DNA of 64,000 bases from Hyposmocoma kahamanoa (GCF_003589595.1 NW_020654080.1:1755453-1819452), one strand, 5' to 3'. Positions 31,351 through 42,165 are shown, numbered from the stretch's first letter. Notes: a model not told the origin generated them from the sequence alone. Numbers and translations are program-made.

Positions 31351-32465
31351 CTTATTTGGATTTGTCATTTTAAAATTCGGATTCATCTGTAATACATTTT
31401 TTTAGTCAATAATGTGTTTAACTGCTTTTTAATAAGTAATAGCATAGGGCAAATTTTTGGCGGCATTATAAAAATACTGTGTTTGGTCGTCGTTGCAATA
31501 AATTAAAAGTCTCTGTTCACTCATATTACACTGTAGATATCGTCGGATGGTCGAACGCGGGCGTCTCCGAGATCGTAGCGGAGATTACACTCGTATAAAC
31601 ATTATAAATTATATTTATTACGCCATATTCGGCCGTCGATATTTGTTTAATTCTATCAAAGACGGACGCACGCGCGCCACGCCTCCTGTGAAGGTCGATT
31701 TCCAAATCGAAGATTCGAGTTTTGTGTATCGATTTTTTTTAATCGATTATTTGTCTGCAATTTGTGTTTTATTATTGTAGGTAGTAGAAGTATGTTCCAA
31801 AGACTATTAACTCTTTCAATTTTTTTTATTATTTATTTGTTGAACGTGCCAAAACAATATCTCAAAAAAACACTAAAATCCACCACTAACATCCAAACCA
31901 CACATCTATACAAAATCTTCGCGGCACTACTTGCTGGCTCAGACAAAACAGAGTGAAACCACCCAACATTAAATGTACGGAATCGGACTGCGCCGGATAG
32001 GTTCCGTCCGAACACACTCCATGAGCACATCCCTCACTCTTCGCAATTTGGTCACCCTCCGCATTAAATACAAAATTTTTTTAAAGGAACGTGTCCGGAT
32101 TGAAGCCTATGCGCGCTGACAATTTGACTCCTGCTTAATTTAACATGGTTAAACTCTCGCAGATCTTTATTAATAAAGGGTATCCAGGCAGGGCCTACTA
32201 TGTCCCTTGGGCTGGTTACTCATGTCAAGGACTCTCCTTGTCATGTGATCAGGCGGTCGTATATGGCCTGCATAAAAAATACTTGAATCATATGCTGTGT
32301 GGCACAACATCGGCCAGGTCCGTAGCCAGGTCGGTTTTGGGGGCTAAAATTAAAACGTTAAAACCTTGTAGATATTTGAAAACTATAAAATAATAAAATA
32401 AAAATTAATATATTTATCATGTAAATTAAACAAAAGACAATATTACAACATATATCGTTTAAATA
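31351..32465. other. Unassigned, with two unrecognised ORFs
   Basis: A 77-codon plus frame at 31547-31780 starts in a short CpG-rich stretch (GGTCGAACGCGGGCGTCTCC). A 65-codon minus frame lies at 31833-32030. Neither has a motif I recognise. Either could be part of a decayed element. Confidence 0.4.
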
Positions 32466-32660
32466 GCAGTGGAGCTCCTTGAAAAGAGTTTCGTCGAGTG
32501 AAGTAGGTATTGCCACCACACTTATTTCAGCCGCAATTCAAAAAGATAGGCATATGGGACTTGTCAACTTATGTCTCAGGGTGACGGGCGCAGTGGCAGT
32601 GCTCCTAGTCTTTGCGACTGAAAGCTCTGAGTGGCACTGCAATTGTTATGGATAGGCGGT
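32466..32660 (-). repeat. Rpt-A copy with internal and head deletions
   Basis: The tail AGCAGTGGAGCTCCTTGAAA and the middle ATGTCTCAGGGTGACGGGCG then GCACTGCAATTGTTATGGAT are present in reverse orientation. The head is missing beyond 32660. Confidence 0.78.
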
Positions 32661-32735
32661 TGCAATTATAAAAAAATTACATCGCACTTACGGTGAAACA
32701 CAGGCTAAATTGCAAAAATTGTGAAAATGACTTAA

Positions 32736-32960
32736 CATAGGAAATGAAACTGTTTTTCCGGATTTAACTCGCGTATATTTGTTTTTTTAAACAAACCGAC
32801 GTTTCGGGCCCTTTACAGGTCCCATGGTCACGATTGACTCGGCTGACCATGGGACTTGTAAAAGACCTGAAAAAACAAATATACGCTATTTAAATCCGGA
32901 AAAACAGTTTCATTTCCTATGTGTAACAATCGCGAAAACCTAAGAACGTGATAATGACTT
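32736..32960. mobile_element. Foldback palindrome element
   Basis: The left arm, 32736-32830, and right arm, 32844-32921, are nearly complementary: CATAGGAAATGAAACTGTTT against AAACAGTTTCATTTCCTATG, CCGGATTTAA against TTAAATCCGG, CGTATATTTGTTTTTT against its complement, ACAGGTCCCATGGTCA against TGACCATGGGAC. The loop is 13 bases. The left arm carries 24 extra bases (ACCGACGTTTCGGGCC region). Flank GTGTAACAATCGCGAAAACC is shared with other copies. Confidence 0.8.
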
Positions 32961-33167
32961 AACAATTAAATTTATACGCTATTACAGCAAAATGGCTACA
33001 GTCGAAATCGTATGAGGAAACCGAAGATCTATTAGAACATTTGCCTTAAATACACTACTTTCCTAATCTATGGCAACAGTTGAGCAGTGAAACACACACA
33101 CACACACAATTAGAAGTTAAGAATGTTGAAAATTGTTAAAAATTTGTTTTTTTTTTTGTTTTTTTTT

Positions 33168-33467
33168 TTATAATATCAAGTGACGGGACGAACAAGTCGT
33201 GCGCCTGATGGTAAGCTAAACGCCTGTCCATAACACTTGCAGAGCCACTCAGAGCTTTAAATCGCAATGATCTTAGTGGTACTGCCACTGTGCCCGTCAC
33301 CCTGAGACGTAAATTGACAAGTCTCATGTGCCTGTAGTTTCACCAGCACCCTTACCCTTCAAGACTGGAACACAATAATGCTGACATTACTGCTTGGCGG
33401 CAGAAAAAGGTAAGATGGCAGTACTTCCCTGGACGAACCCTTTGACGAGGAACTCTACTGCCACTAA
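33168..33467 (+). repeat. Rpt-A, full-length reference copy
   Basis: This is the most complete copy, about 300 bp. It runs from TAATATCAAGTGACGGGACG through CGATCTTAG-like centre (AATGATCTTAGTGGTACTGC), CCGTCACCCTGAGACGTAAA, CAGCACCCTTACCCTTCAAG, GGTAAGATGGCAGTACTTCC and AACCCTTTGACGAGGAACTC to TACTGCCACTAAAAC. No inverted terminal repeats, poly-A or coding frame were seen. A T-rich stretch precedes the head. Confidence 0.82.
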
Positions 33468-35278
33468 AACTTTGTTTTGGCGTTTGAAAATGTGAAAATT
33501 AAACACTAAATTAAGTATAAGTTAAAAATATTAAGTGTGCATTTATAGCTATAGAAGAGCGGTGTCTCCTGACACAGGCTTGTAAAGCTTAATAGGAGGT
33601 ACCATCCACTGTTAATATATAGTTCATTATTACTGAAATAAACATTTTATACGCAAAAATAGTGACATCGTACATTTTTCTTTATTTACCTTAGAAATTA
33701 CGCTCCCTATGCTCATTTGTAATGAAATATTTAAGAGCTCTTTGAATATGTTCATTAATACTAAAAACAAAAAAAAATCGACTAGTAGCTCAGTTTTTGT
33801 GCACTTTTGCAAATGCAAGTTAAATTGCATCACACAATCAGTTTCATCGGAAGTGATGATGAATTACCATTCTATAACCGGGTAGTGTTTCGAAATGAAT
33901 TTCATTGCTCTAGTATAGTATCTAATGTAAAATATTTACGAACAATACAACATTGAATATCATGGTAGTAACCATCGTGATACTTAATATTCAATAAATA
34001 AATAACAAACAAAGACATAAACCTGCATTCTCGGATTGCTTGTCGAACAGTCACTGTAAACATTTTCATTTGCTTAAGTACGTATTATATTACAGAACAG
34101 TAAAAGTGGTTTCAATATTTGAATTGTTACAAACATTTTAATTTCATCGTGTGTATTTGGCAATAGTCATTCAACCAAACCGCTCTCGCGACTCCGGTTC
34201 GATTCCGTTGTGTTGTCACCTCGATTTTCTTTAAGTAAGGACCTAATTTGAAGGCTAATTAGACCTAAAAGGTAGTAAGAATAAAAGAGGACAGAGTTTT
34301 TTTGGCCTTTCTTTGCCGTGCTAGCCTTACGCATACTGGGGAGTTAAACATGTTTTTAAGGGTTGTGAATTTGACAATCCGGCTTCATCACGTTGTTTTT
34401 CTTTGTAGTTAACGAGATGTGTTGCTATCAAACATTTCTAATAGTACGTAAAAAAATTAAGCCACAGGTATATGATGGTTATTGGGAACCAAATCATTAA
34501 CCTTTCAATTGACAAGTAATCGTTGTCCCACTGCACTCTGTGCTCTGACACTGGCTACGGACCTGCATCGTGCTACAACTGTGCGATTCTAATCCTTAAA
34601 TATACCTAATTATAAAGCTAGTTATTAATTATACAGGGCAAGTTAACTCCAGAACTTTATTTGTAAAGGTGATTGCCTTATGCAAATGGCTCACTTTCCG
34701 TAAGGTAGCGAACACACACCATGAGCGAGAGCGATTTGTAAACAAACGCTATTTGCGTTGCATTAGGTAGCACACGGTAGCCTTGTTGACTTTACTTTTA
34801 TGTGGAACTTAACACTTTTGTACGCAATTTTGAACCTTAACGTTGAAGTTTTAATTCTGAGTTCTCTTTACATGGACAATCTAAAGGCCTTTCAATTGCG
34901 TAGTATTTTCAACTTTATTCTGAAAGGAAAACCATTGAATTTTCTTTAAGATCAAAGCGCAATATTGGCGGATGACTAATTCAAGAATTACAAAATCTTG
35001 TTAATGAATTGTAAGACATAATTTCAAACGGTTATGGTATATTATTACATGGCAACAATAAACTAAAGTGCAATAATCAAATGCGAACAAATAGAAATTT
35101 AAATGAAGGAGCACGGTCTGTTTGTTAAGCTCATTATGTTGATTTTTGGATGAGTTTGTAATTAGATTCTGTGTTTGATGGCTTAGTTTCTGGAAATCAG
35201 ATGATTCGAAGAATATTTTAGTGCACAATTTGTAAATAATACATTTCTAGGAAGAAGAAACTATTCCTGTGGAGACAT
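33468..35278. other. 1.8 kb AT-rich, sparse in repeats
   Basis: The only structure is a B-box-like GGTTCGATTCC at 34196-34206 without a clear A box. Longest frames are about 70 codons with no recognisable content. Confidence 0.55.
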
Positions 35279-35460
35279 TTTTTTATGATATGACGGGACG
35301 AACAAGTTGTGTGTCTGTTCGTAAGCTAACTGTATAAAATATAAAAAAAACTGTGTAAATAAATTGACAAGTCCCATATGCAATTTCACCAGCTCTCTTA
35401 CCATTCAAAACCGGCAGTATTTTCCTGGACGAATTCGTTCACAAGGAAATTTTTCTCTCT
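35279..35460 (+). repeat. Rpt-A copy with deleted middle
   Basis: The head (GACGGGACGAACAAGTTGTG) is followed by a diverged stretch, then ACAAGTCCCATATGCAATTT and TTTTCCTGGACGAATTCGTT. The GTCACCCTGAGAC block is missing. Confidence 0.75.
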
Positions 35461-35684
35461 CTGTACTCTTTAAATGTACATTGGTCAATATTTTGAAAAA
35501 CTTGGATTAGACCTGTGGTGTCGGCCTACGACCTGAACCTTCGGCTTAAAAGTGACCTTAATTTAACGGTAAACAAAAGCAACTTATAGAAAATAAACAT
35601 GTGAATTTAATAAACAAATATTAGACAACGTCGCATATGTTACCCATGGCGTTACTTCATGACGACGTTGCATACCAATAGTGA

Positions 35685-35694
35685 NNNNNNNNNN
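35685..35694. other. Assembly gap, 10 N
   Basis: Ten N just outside the tail of the LINE-D copy at 35.75 kb. Continuity across this point is unknown. Confidence 0.98.
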
Positions 35695-35751
35695 AAAATT
35701 GCCTTTTTAAAAACCTCCTTCCGACGGCCAGTTCCGTAATTCATACGTTGT

Positions 35752-35771
35752 TAGATAGATAGATAGATAGA
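35752..35771 (+). repeat. (GATA)5 microsatellite
   Basis: AGATAGATAGATAGATAGAT forms the tail of the LINE-D copy. Confidence 0.95.
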
Positions 35772-36203
35772 TAAACACTGATATAACACAAATACAGATT
35801 AAGCATAAAATAAAAAACAAAACATGATTGTCATAGCAGTGAAACGGCGCTGACTCAGCATATGCCAAAGTTTCCTAAGGCGCTGGTTTTCAGTCAGAAC
35901 CAACGAGAGGGATTAAGTTGTTAGAAAGCAAAAATATAACGACTATGAGTATAGTTATACATTAACAATAATAATATACATGGTAAAGTGTAAATAGTGC
36001 ATCTAAAATAACCTGTTTGACATGTAAGTGCATTTGCAAGTGTGAATATAATTACAGCTGTAGGTGTAGGTTATGACTGTAAAGAGGATTTAATGTTGTT
36101 TAATGTAATTAGTATTATCATATAATTATACACATAATAAGAATAGATCAAAGCAACAACAAAATTCGATTCTAGGCAGACTACGTTAAAGAATAAAAAC
36201 ACA
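35752..36203 (-). mobile_element. LINE-D 3' UTR with (TATC)n tail
   Basis: Downstream of the LINE-D stop the minus strand carries GACTGAAAACCAGCGCC, CGCCGTTTCACTGCTATGA, ATCTGTATTTGTGTTATATC and a tail of five TATC repeats at 35752-35771. The same blocks in the same order form the 43.6-kb copy, which defines the UTR. Confidence 0.75.
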
Positions 36204-36485
36204 CTACACAGATTTTTGAAGTGAGAGTAGGTGTTGCCGGTACAGTGCTTTGAATTTGGGTTTGGATGTCTCGTTGCGTATAGGTGGTGGAATATTATTC
36301 CAGCACTTCGACGCCGAGTATTTGAAACTACCTCGAAAAGCTGTAGTTCTATGTTGTGGTACCATAAGAACACAAGATCGGACAGATCGCTCTCTGTAGC
36401 GTACATTAACACTAGATGACCACATTAGTTTTTCATAAAGATATTCAGGTGTTCTAGTTTTTACTATATCGAATGTTCTGATCCC
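36204..36485 (-). pseudogene. LINE-D polymerase C-terminal coding fragment
   Basis: The open minus-strand frame reads RTFDIVKTRTPEYLYEKLMW, then VPQHRTTAFRGSFKYSASKC, WNNIPPPIRN and FKALYRQHLLSLQKSV before a stop. This is the C-terminal tail of a Jockey-like LINE polymerase, with the usual aromatic WNxxP block. The catalytic part is absent. Confidence 0.78.
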
Positions 36486-36655
36486 AAAGTAACTAAAGCA
36501 CTTGAATGATGGAAATGGAAACAACGAGATATTACTTTTGATACTGGATTTACGTACGTATACATACGTATATATGTACTGGATCGGGATAGTGTTTTGC
36601 ACTGTTCTGATTTATCTTCCCTATCTACCGACCCGAGACATAGGAAGTTCTATAG

Positions 36656-36988
36656 CTAGGATCGGCGGACTAAAGCACATAAGTCAAAATCCAACATCTA
36701 TTTCAATCCATTTAAATTAATACATCTACCGGCTAAAGCACACAAGTCAAATTCATTTAAATAAGAATAAGAAGTCTTTATTGCGTAAGCACCGAGACAC
36801 ACATAATCTTAAAATTAAAATACAATATCATAAACTCTAAACTAAAATTTCCTTTCTCGAGGGATCTTTTTTAAATTTATCAGTCTTTTCCCACCTTCCA
36901 ACACTACAAATAACACAAAAAATGTATAATTATATATTAACAAATAAAGCACTTTTTTGACTTATGTGATTTAGTCTGCCGACCCTAG
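36656..36988. mobile_element. TIR element with nested retroelement tail
   Basis: The left end, CTAGGATCGGCGGACTAAAG and CACATAAGTCAAAA (36656-36690), and the right end (36955-36988, reverse complement CTAGGGTCGGCAGACTAAAT then CACATAAGTCAAAA) match at 31 of 34 positions. Inside lies a minus-strand LINE-like tail (TTTAAATAAGAATAAGAAGT, CTTTATTGCG). A third, partial copy of the inner TIR (CGGCTAAAGCACACAAGTCA) is at 36730. Confidence 0.65.
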
Positions 36989-37087
36989 ATATAGACTACG
37001 GCCCCCTGCAAAACTAGGGTACGACGGGCATCCGGACCAAGTTCTCCGCCAGTGATACGCCTACACGGGCGTCTCTGGCGGGCCCAG

Positions 37088-37152
37088 ACCTTGTGGTGTG
37101 GACCTCTTGCGTGGCAGTCTAGCGTGATAACTGTTCGGCCACTGAGGCTGTT
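37088..37152 (-). mobile_element. SINE-1 head fragment in a duplicated composite
   Basis: GACCTCTTGCGTGGCAGTCT and AACTGTTCGGCCACTGAGGC are the reverse of the tRNA-like head without B box. The head is fused to an unassigned sequence (GCCGTATCGAGCTGGACC) that recurs at 37.6 kb in the same arrangement. Confidence 0.55.
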
Positions 37153-37790
37153 CTTGCCGTATCGAGCTGGACCGCCTTCTGCATTTGTGTTGCAAACGAC
37201 ACGCCTCAGAAATCCAATTATTATTATTGTAATTATTTATTCTTATAGATAAAGTATTCAACCTCCGACCCGACGCTTAAATCCTCCCCTGTCCCAGCGT
37301 AAATTAGAAGCCTTTTGTCCACTTGCATAAACTTAATACATCTTAAACCAATGCTTACATAAATAAGATACTCTTAACACAATACACTAAGAGATAGTGA
37401 TTGCAAGTATTGGTTGGATATAAATAAATAATAACGCTCACACACTCATAGCCGTACTACGGAAACCCTGTGTTGGAGTTCCGTGAACACAAATATAGAC
37501 AACCACAAATTACACCCAAAATTACGAGAGAAATAAATGTAGGCCATACAAATATTTTTCCTGGCCCGGGAGTCGAACGTGGAACCTCTGTGTGGCAGTT
37601 CGTGCCGTATCGAGAATGACCGCCTTCTGCATTCGTGCTGTAAGCGACACGCCACAGACCACCAATAATAATAATTATTATTATTGACTATAAGGTATTT
37701 AATCCCCGACCCGACGCATAAAGAGTCCCCTCTTTCCCCGTCTCGTAATAAGTTAGAAGCCTTCAGACAATGTATATGTATCTGTTGTAG
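37150..37790 (-). repeat. Unassigned repeat linked to SINE-1, two copies
   Basis: Copy one (about 37150-37330) and copy two (about 37603-37785) share GCCGTATCGAG, ACCGCCTTCTGCATT, GACACGCC, an ATT-rich tract, CCCGACCCGACGC and AATTAGAAGCC/AAGTTAGAAGCC in order. The SINE-1 remnant at 37436-37603 lies between them. I do not recognise the family. Confidence 0.6.
37436..37603 (-). mobile_element. SINE-1, head truncated
   Basis: CGCTCACACACTCATAGCCG, ACAACCACAAATTACACCCA and CTGGCCCGGGAGTCGAACGT are the family tail to B box in reverse. It breaks off within the head at TGTGGCAGTTCG and continues as GCCGTATCGAG, as at 37.15 kb. Confidence 0.72.
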
Positions 37791-37799
37791 CATCGTATC

Positions 37800-38466
37800 T
37801 CCTGAAGTAATAGATCATATAAAGTATATCTATCTTATTTCCACTTGTCCGCTCGATATCGACATTTGTTATGTAATGGAAATCTAATGACCATACAAGA
37901 ATATTCTATTCTATTCTAAATTTGTATCTATATCTGTCTATAAAATATATTATATCGTTTTTTTAACTTTAAGTTTATCACAAACTAACGTGGCTCTACC
38001 ATTTTGAAAAACGACCATATCACAAATAGCTTTTTTGCGAATAAATATGATACCAATTTGCATAGAGTAATGTAGCATTCAGAGACGTGTTAAAAATGTT
38101 AGTTGATAAACGCGCATTGTGTTACACCTGCGCCAGCGCATCGGTCATCGCGATGCGTGCGGTCTGTGGACGGGGTTTTGCAATAAGTAACAATTTTGTA
38201 AAGTTTATTTATTTTGGTCAATTTACAATCTTCATTATTCTTCGCACAAGACGTTCCAGTTTCGATTCCCAGTTAGATATATTAATTGGTAAACGAAAAT
38301 TGGTTCTGATGCTGCCAATTATATTCACATTGCATTAATCATAGCGTCACATACGATGCAAAAGGCTTAAAGCTAAAATTAACAGCGCGTTATGGATCCT
38401 GTAGGGCGCTGCAATTTATATTTAGAGAGAGGAAGTTTACTTACTATTTAGAAAATTTAGAAATTT
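37800..38466. other. Nothing assigned
   Basis: An 83-codon plus frame at 38087-38338 begins in a short GC-rich stretch (CACCTGCGCCAGCGCATCGG). I do not recognise it, and no repeat was found. Confidence 0.45.
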
Positions 38467-38590
38467 AGAAAGGGTTAGATCTTCGTCATTTAAAGATCTG
38501 AGTGGCACTGCAGTTGCTGTGGACAGGTGTGTCGCTTACCAGCAGGCGCACGACTTAGTCGTTCCGTCACTTAGTACCTAATAAAAAATC
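38467..38590 (-). repeat. Rpt-A head half
   Basis: AAGATCTGAGTGGCACTGCA, GGTGTGTCGCTTACCAGCAG and CACGACTTAGTCGTTCCGTC cover the first ~120 bases of the family in reverse. It directly abuts an Rpt-B copy on the same strand. Confidence 0.75.
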
Positions 38591-38760
38591 GACCTCACAA
38601 AATTCGTGGAATTACATATGTTTCCCAAGTTTTATAGAAAACCGATACCGGAAAGTGTGTGGAACCGGACTCATCTCCTAATTACCCACCCTTAGTAATC
38701 GCATAATTTACACACAAAAAATTGAAAACCTCCTTTTTTTGAAGCCTGTTAATATGGTTT
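38585..38760 (-). repeat. Rpt-B, internally deleted, minus strand
   Basis: AATTCGTGGAATTACATATG, CACTTTCCG-like GGAAAGTGTGTGGAACCGGA and CACCCTTAG are followed directly by AAAACCTCCTTTTTTTGAAG. The segment with GTTACGCGATAACTC and GGTACCTCAG is missing. Confidence 0.78.
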
Positions 38761-38909
38761 CATACATTCTTCAGTATAACTCTGCGCACACGACGTAGTA
38801 TGTTACCAACTTTACTGTCCACCTTTATATTATACCAATATACTTTTATCATTTCCTTTGCAAGTCTTTCTCAGTTAAAAAAAATTGTTCATATTCTATT
38901 GATTGAAGT

Positions 38910-39088
38910 GCCGCAGTGGCCGAACGGTTACCATGCCGGACTGCTACGCAGAGGTCCCAGGTTCGATACCCGGGCCGGGAGAAATATTTGTATGACCTAC
39001 TTTTATTTATCTCGTGAGTATGGATGTCATTTGTGGTTGTCTATGTGTATGTCCATGGCACACGCGACACAGGGTTTGCGTTACTATT
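38910..39088 (+). mobile_element. SINE-1, nearly full length
   Basis: GCCGCAGTGGCCGAACGGTT, CAGGTTCGATACCCGGGCCG, GTATGACCTACTTTTATTTA and TGTCCATGGCACACGCGACA are followed by CAGGGTTTGCGTTAC, so the CTAGTGCGGGGC-TTA end is missing. The tRNA-like head is well preserved. Confidence 0.83.
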
Positions 39089-39179
39089 CTACTATACTAT
39101 ACTATTCCTATCAGCTGATATGGCTTCTGGAGGAAGAAAAAATATATATTTTTTGTTTTATAAAAATGTATGTACATTT

Positions 39180-39560
39180 TTCCTCATTTGACTTCCATCT
39201 CACCAGATGGAAAGCGACGATGAAGTCGACGAAGAAGCATGCACACCTAAACAATGCCTATTCACTCTCGCCTTGAAAAGGTCCAAGTTATAACGTTCAG
39301 GGAACAAGTCTGCAGGCAGGGGCCATATAAATGTGGAAGCGTAACGCTTCGTGCGAATCTTAGGAATATCTACAACATAGAGGCGGAACCCTAGAATACG
39401 TCTAGTCTCCGTATAGTGGAATTAAATCGTATAATTTCATAATTTGTCATAGTTGTCAATTGAATCCAATATGGCCAGTTGATATCTAGCAGAGCCATCC
39501 CAAAGGTGGCAGCAGTTCTCCATACACGACTGGACACTTGTGTTTGGTACAGCTGAAGCA
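39180..39560 (-). mobile_element. LINE-C fragment, minus strand
   Basis: AGTTATAACGTTCAGGGAAC, ATATAAATGTGGAAGCGTAA and CTACAACATAGAGGCGGAAC match LINE-C. The upstream part, on the minus strand, gives WRTAATFGMALLDINWP in one frame and ENCCHLWDGSARYQLAILDS in another, the EYCCHLWDGSAxYQL segment of the LINE polymerase. The copy is decayed and has an internal deletion. Confidence 0.78.
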
Positions 39561-39942
39561 ACAGTTTCTCCAGCTGTACCAAGTTGTGAAGTAAAGCCTA
39601 ACCCTGAAAAGGATACCAAGCTTCTGCCGAATTTCAAATTAGACGACAGGTCCATTCCAAGTAGCTACAATTTCTTACATCCATCTTGCATAGAGCATTA
39701 TTCAGGTGTTAAGTTTGTCTCCGGCGAGTTATGTTTGAGACAAATGTTCACGTGTAACAACAGGCATGACAAATTCGACCCTGCCGACCACATAGTGTTT
39801 ATGAATTGATATTGGCTGCATTTCCCGTTGTAGAGATAGATTTTTGTCTTTTTGGATATGTTTTGACACTTATGCAATATTGTATCACGACTATGAAAAA
39901 AGATTTAGGAAAAAATAAATGTCGTGTTCATGACTTAGGATT

Positions 39943-40111
39943 TTTTTATGATACTTAGTGACGGGGCGAAAAAGTCGTGCGCCTGATGGTAAGCGACACG
40001 CCTGTCCTGAACAGTTGCAATGCCACTCAGAGATCTGCGAGACACTGCCACTGCGCCCGTCGTCGCCCTGAGACATAAGTTGAAAAGTCCCGTATACCTA
40101 TAATTTCACCA
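39943..40111 (+). repeat. Rpt-A head and middle
   Basis: GTGACGGGGCGAAAAAGTCG, GGTAAGCGACACGCCTGTCC, GCAATGCCACTCAGAGATCT and GAGACATAAGTTGAAAAGTC follow family order, stopping at TAATTTCACCA. Confidence 0.8.
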
Positions 40112-40675
40112 AAAAGAAACGCGGTAAGTAATAAATGCAGATACACAAGGCCGTTTCATGGCTATGCCATATAGAGGAATGGTACCGAAAATTTTAATAA
40201 AAGAGATTTCATTTTGATTTTAAAAACAATTCTTTCGAATTTTGAAATTTTAGTAATAAATTACATTGTGTCAGATCGATTTGAAATTTGTTATACTATG
40301 GGAATACGATGATATTACAATAATATTGTAACCTTGATTTATAACGGCAACTAGGACAGTCAGCAGCCTATTCAAGTCCTCAGTTACTACAAGTAGCAAT
40401 ATCATGTCTGGTCTCATTGAATATGAGTTCTTAGATTACGGGTAGAGACTTTATTGACCTTTTGGACTACACTGTTTTATATCGGAAGTTTTTAAATATA
40501 AACTTAAGTTTTTTACGGAAGAAACATCACATGCTTATCAAACTTCCACATATGAACGTATAAAATAACACCACCGCCCGAGTATTTACGCATACGAGAA
40601 CACAGTACGTTACGTAGTGAGATGGTCGAGATCATATTATAAGGATATATTGCGCATCTCTACTTACCTATATTT
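40112..40675. other. AT-rich, nothing assigned
   Basis: No long frame or shared repeat was seen between the Rpt-A and Rpt-B copies. Confidence 0.55.
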
Positions 40676-40890
40676 AACCGACTTCAAAAAAGGTGGAGGT
40701 TCTTAATTCTAACGTATTTTTTTGTATGTATGTTACGCGATAACTCATTTGTGAACCGATTTTGATGGTTCATTTTTTGTTGGAAAGATTTCCACCTCTA
40801 AGGGTGGCAAATTAGGGGGTGAATCCGGTTTCGTGCACTTTCCGGTAACCGGTTTCAATAAACATGGCAAATGGATGTAAATCGAACATA
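40676..40890 (+). repeat. Rpt-B copy
   Basis: TTAACCGACTTCAAAAAAGG, GTATGTTACGCGATAACTCA, TTGTGAACCGATTTTGATGG, ACCTCTAAGGGTGGCAAATT and CGGTAACCGGTTTCAATAAA follow family order. The GGTACCTCAGTATTGGTCCC segment is deleted and the closing sequence is truncated. Confidence 0.82.
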
Positions 40891-41394
40891 TTTTTATTTC
40901 CATTTATAATTTCTTTTGTCTTACCGTTTTAATTACGCGTACCAAATGTAAGTGAGCTTGTTTTTGGCGCCTTCTTGATGACGTATTGTTTTGGCTCATA
41001 TTCATCATGTTATTTAACCGTCTGACTTTGTCACTCATCGTTGGCATGCAATCTATATCGATACAGCCTATTACAATAAAGCGTTTTAGACGAATACGTG
41101 CAATGTAGGTGTTAGGAAGAATATGCAATAGGAGCTTTAAAAGGGTAGGATTTACAGAAAGTTTAGACCTTCGGACCTGCATCCGTGTAGCACTGAATGT
41201 GCTGTGTAAGTATAATACATTTTATCGTACGGTAATTAAGTAAGTAAGTAGTGAAGTAAGTATGTCGCGAGTGTCCGCGTAGGTCATCTGCGAAAAGGGC
41301 CTTACGGTTGATTCTGTTCTTAAATTTCTAGAATTTTTTTTTTATCTATTCAAATAACAAAACATACAATTAAATTTAGCTAAGCAGAGCTTGG

Positions 41395-42000
41395 TTACTG
41401 CGCTTGCATTACACTAATGAGTTTTGGCATCCCGCACCGAATTATAAGTTTAAGGAAATTAACATTCTTACACTAGCCTCACAGTACATTTATGAAAATG
41501 TAATTTATGTTAAAAGGAATAGTAATTTATTTATGAAAAATAGTGACAGACATAACATTAATACGAGGAATAGAAATAAACTAGCTTCTCTTGATAGTCG
41601 TCTTTACAAAGTCAAAAAATCATTTAAGGGGCAATGTATACGCTTCTATAACAAGATTCCGGTTGATATACAAAATTTGCCTTTCACGAGGTTTAAAACT
41701 ATAGTGAAACAAAAACTTTATACTAAAGGTTATTATACAACTTCTGCGTACTTGGATGACAAAAATCCGTGGTAGTAACCCGTTTAGCTCATGGAGGTAG
41801 TCTCAATCTGATGTTTCAAATAAAAAAATATTGTAAATGTTATTTACAAAGAGCAACCCCTAGAGTTTCTTGCTCATTCTTCTCAGGGGAATCTGCCTTA
41901 CGAATGAGCGGTAGAGTTTAACCATTGTGACGATTTTAAGTGTAATAATGCTTACCTATGAAATAAAGATTATTTTGAATTTGAATTTGAATTTGAATTA
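41395..42000 (+). mobile_element. LINE-J2 3' end with C-terminal ORF
   Basis: The ORF at 41404-41775 (123 aa) carries a LINE polymerase C-terminal segment: ILTLASQYIYENVIYVK, then HNINTRNRNKL and FYNKIPVDIQNLPFTRFKT, ending YLDDKNPW. No catalytic residues are present; the copy is 5' truncated. The 3' UTR reads ATTTACAAAGAGCAACCCCT, then a stretch on CTTGCTCATTCTTCTCAGG, and ends in AATAAAGATTATTTTGAATT plus a (TTTGAA)n tail near 41975-42000. It is the best-preserved J2 copy and the reference for the other four. Confidence 0.85.
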
Positions 42001-42021
42001 GTGAATTCAATATTCGCCATA

Positions 42022-42165
42022 TTTTTTTATGATAACAAATGACGGGACAAAGAAGTCGTGTGCCTCGTGATATGCATCACGCCAACCCATAACTGTTGCA
42101 GTACCTTTCTTCAAGAGTCATCCTTAGAGTGATGAATCCCATGTGTCTATAGTTTCACCAGCACA
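42022..42165 (+). repeat. Rpt-A head, facing an inverted copy
   Basis: AAATGACGGGACAAAGAAGT, CATAACTGTTGCAGTACC and GTCTATAGTTTCACCAGCAC are in family order. Twelve bases later an opposite-strand copy begins at its tail, so two copies meet tail to tail. Confidence 0.75.

Noticed and set aside
39540..39809. 89-codon plus-strand ORF as a host exon
   Set aside because: It overlaps the antisense of a LINE-C fragment at its start, has no recognisable domain, and lacks convincing splice sites.
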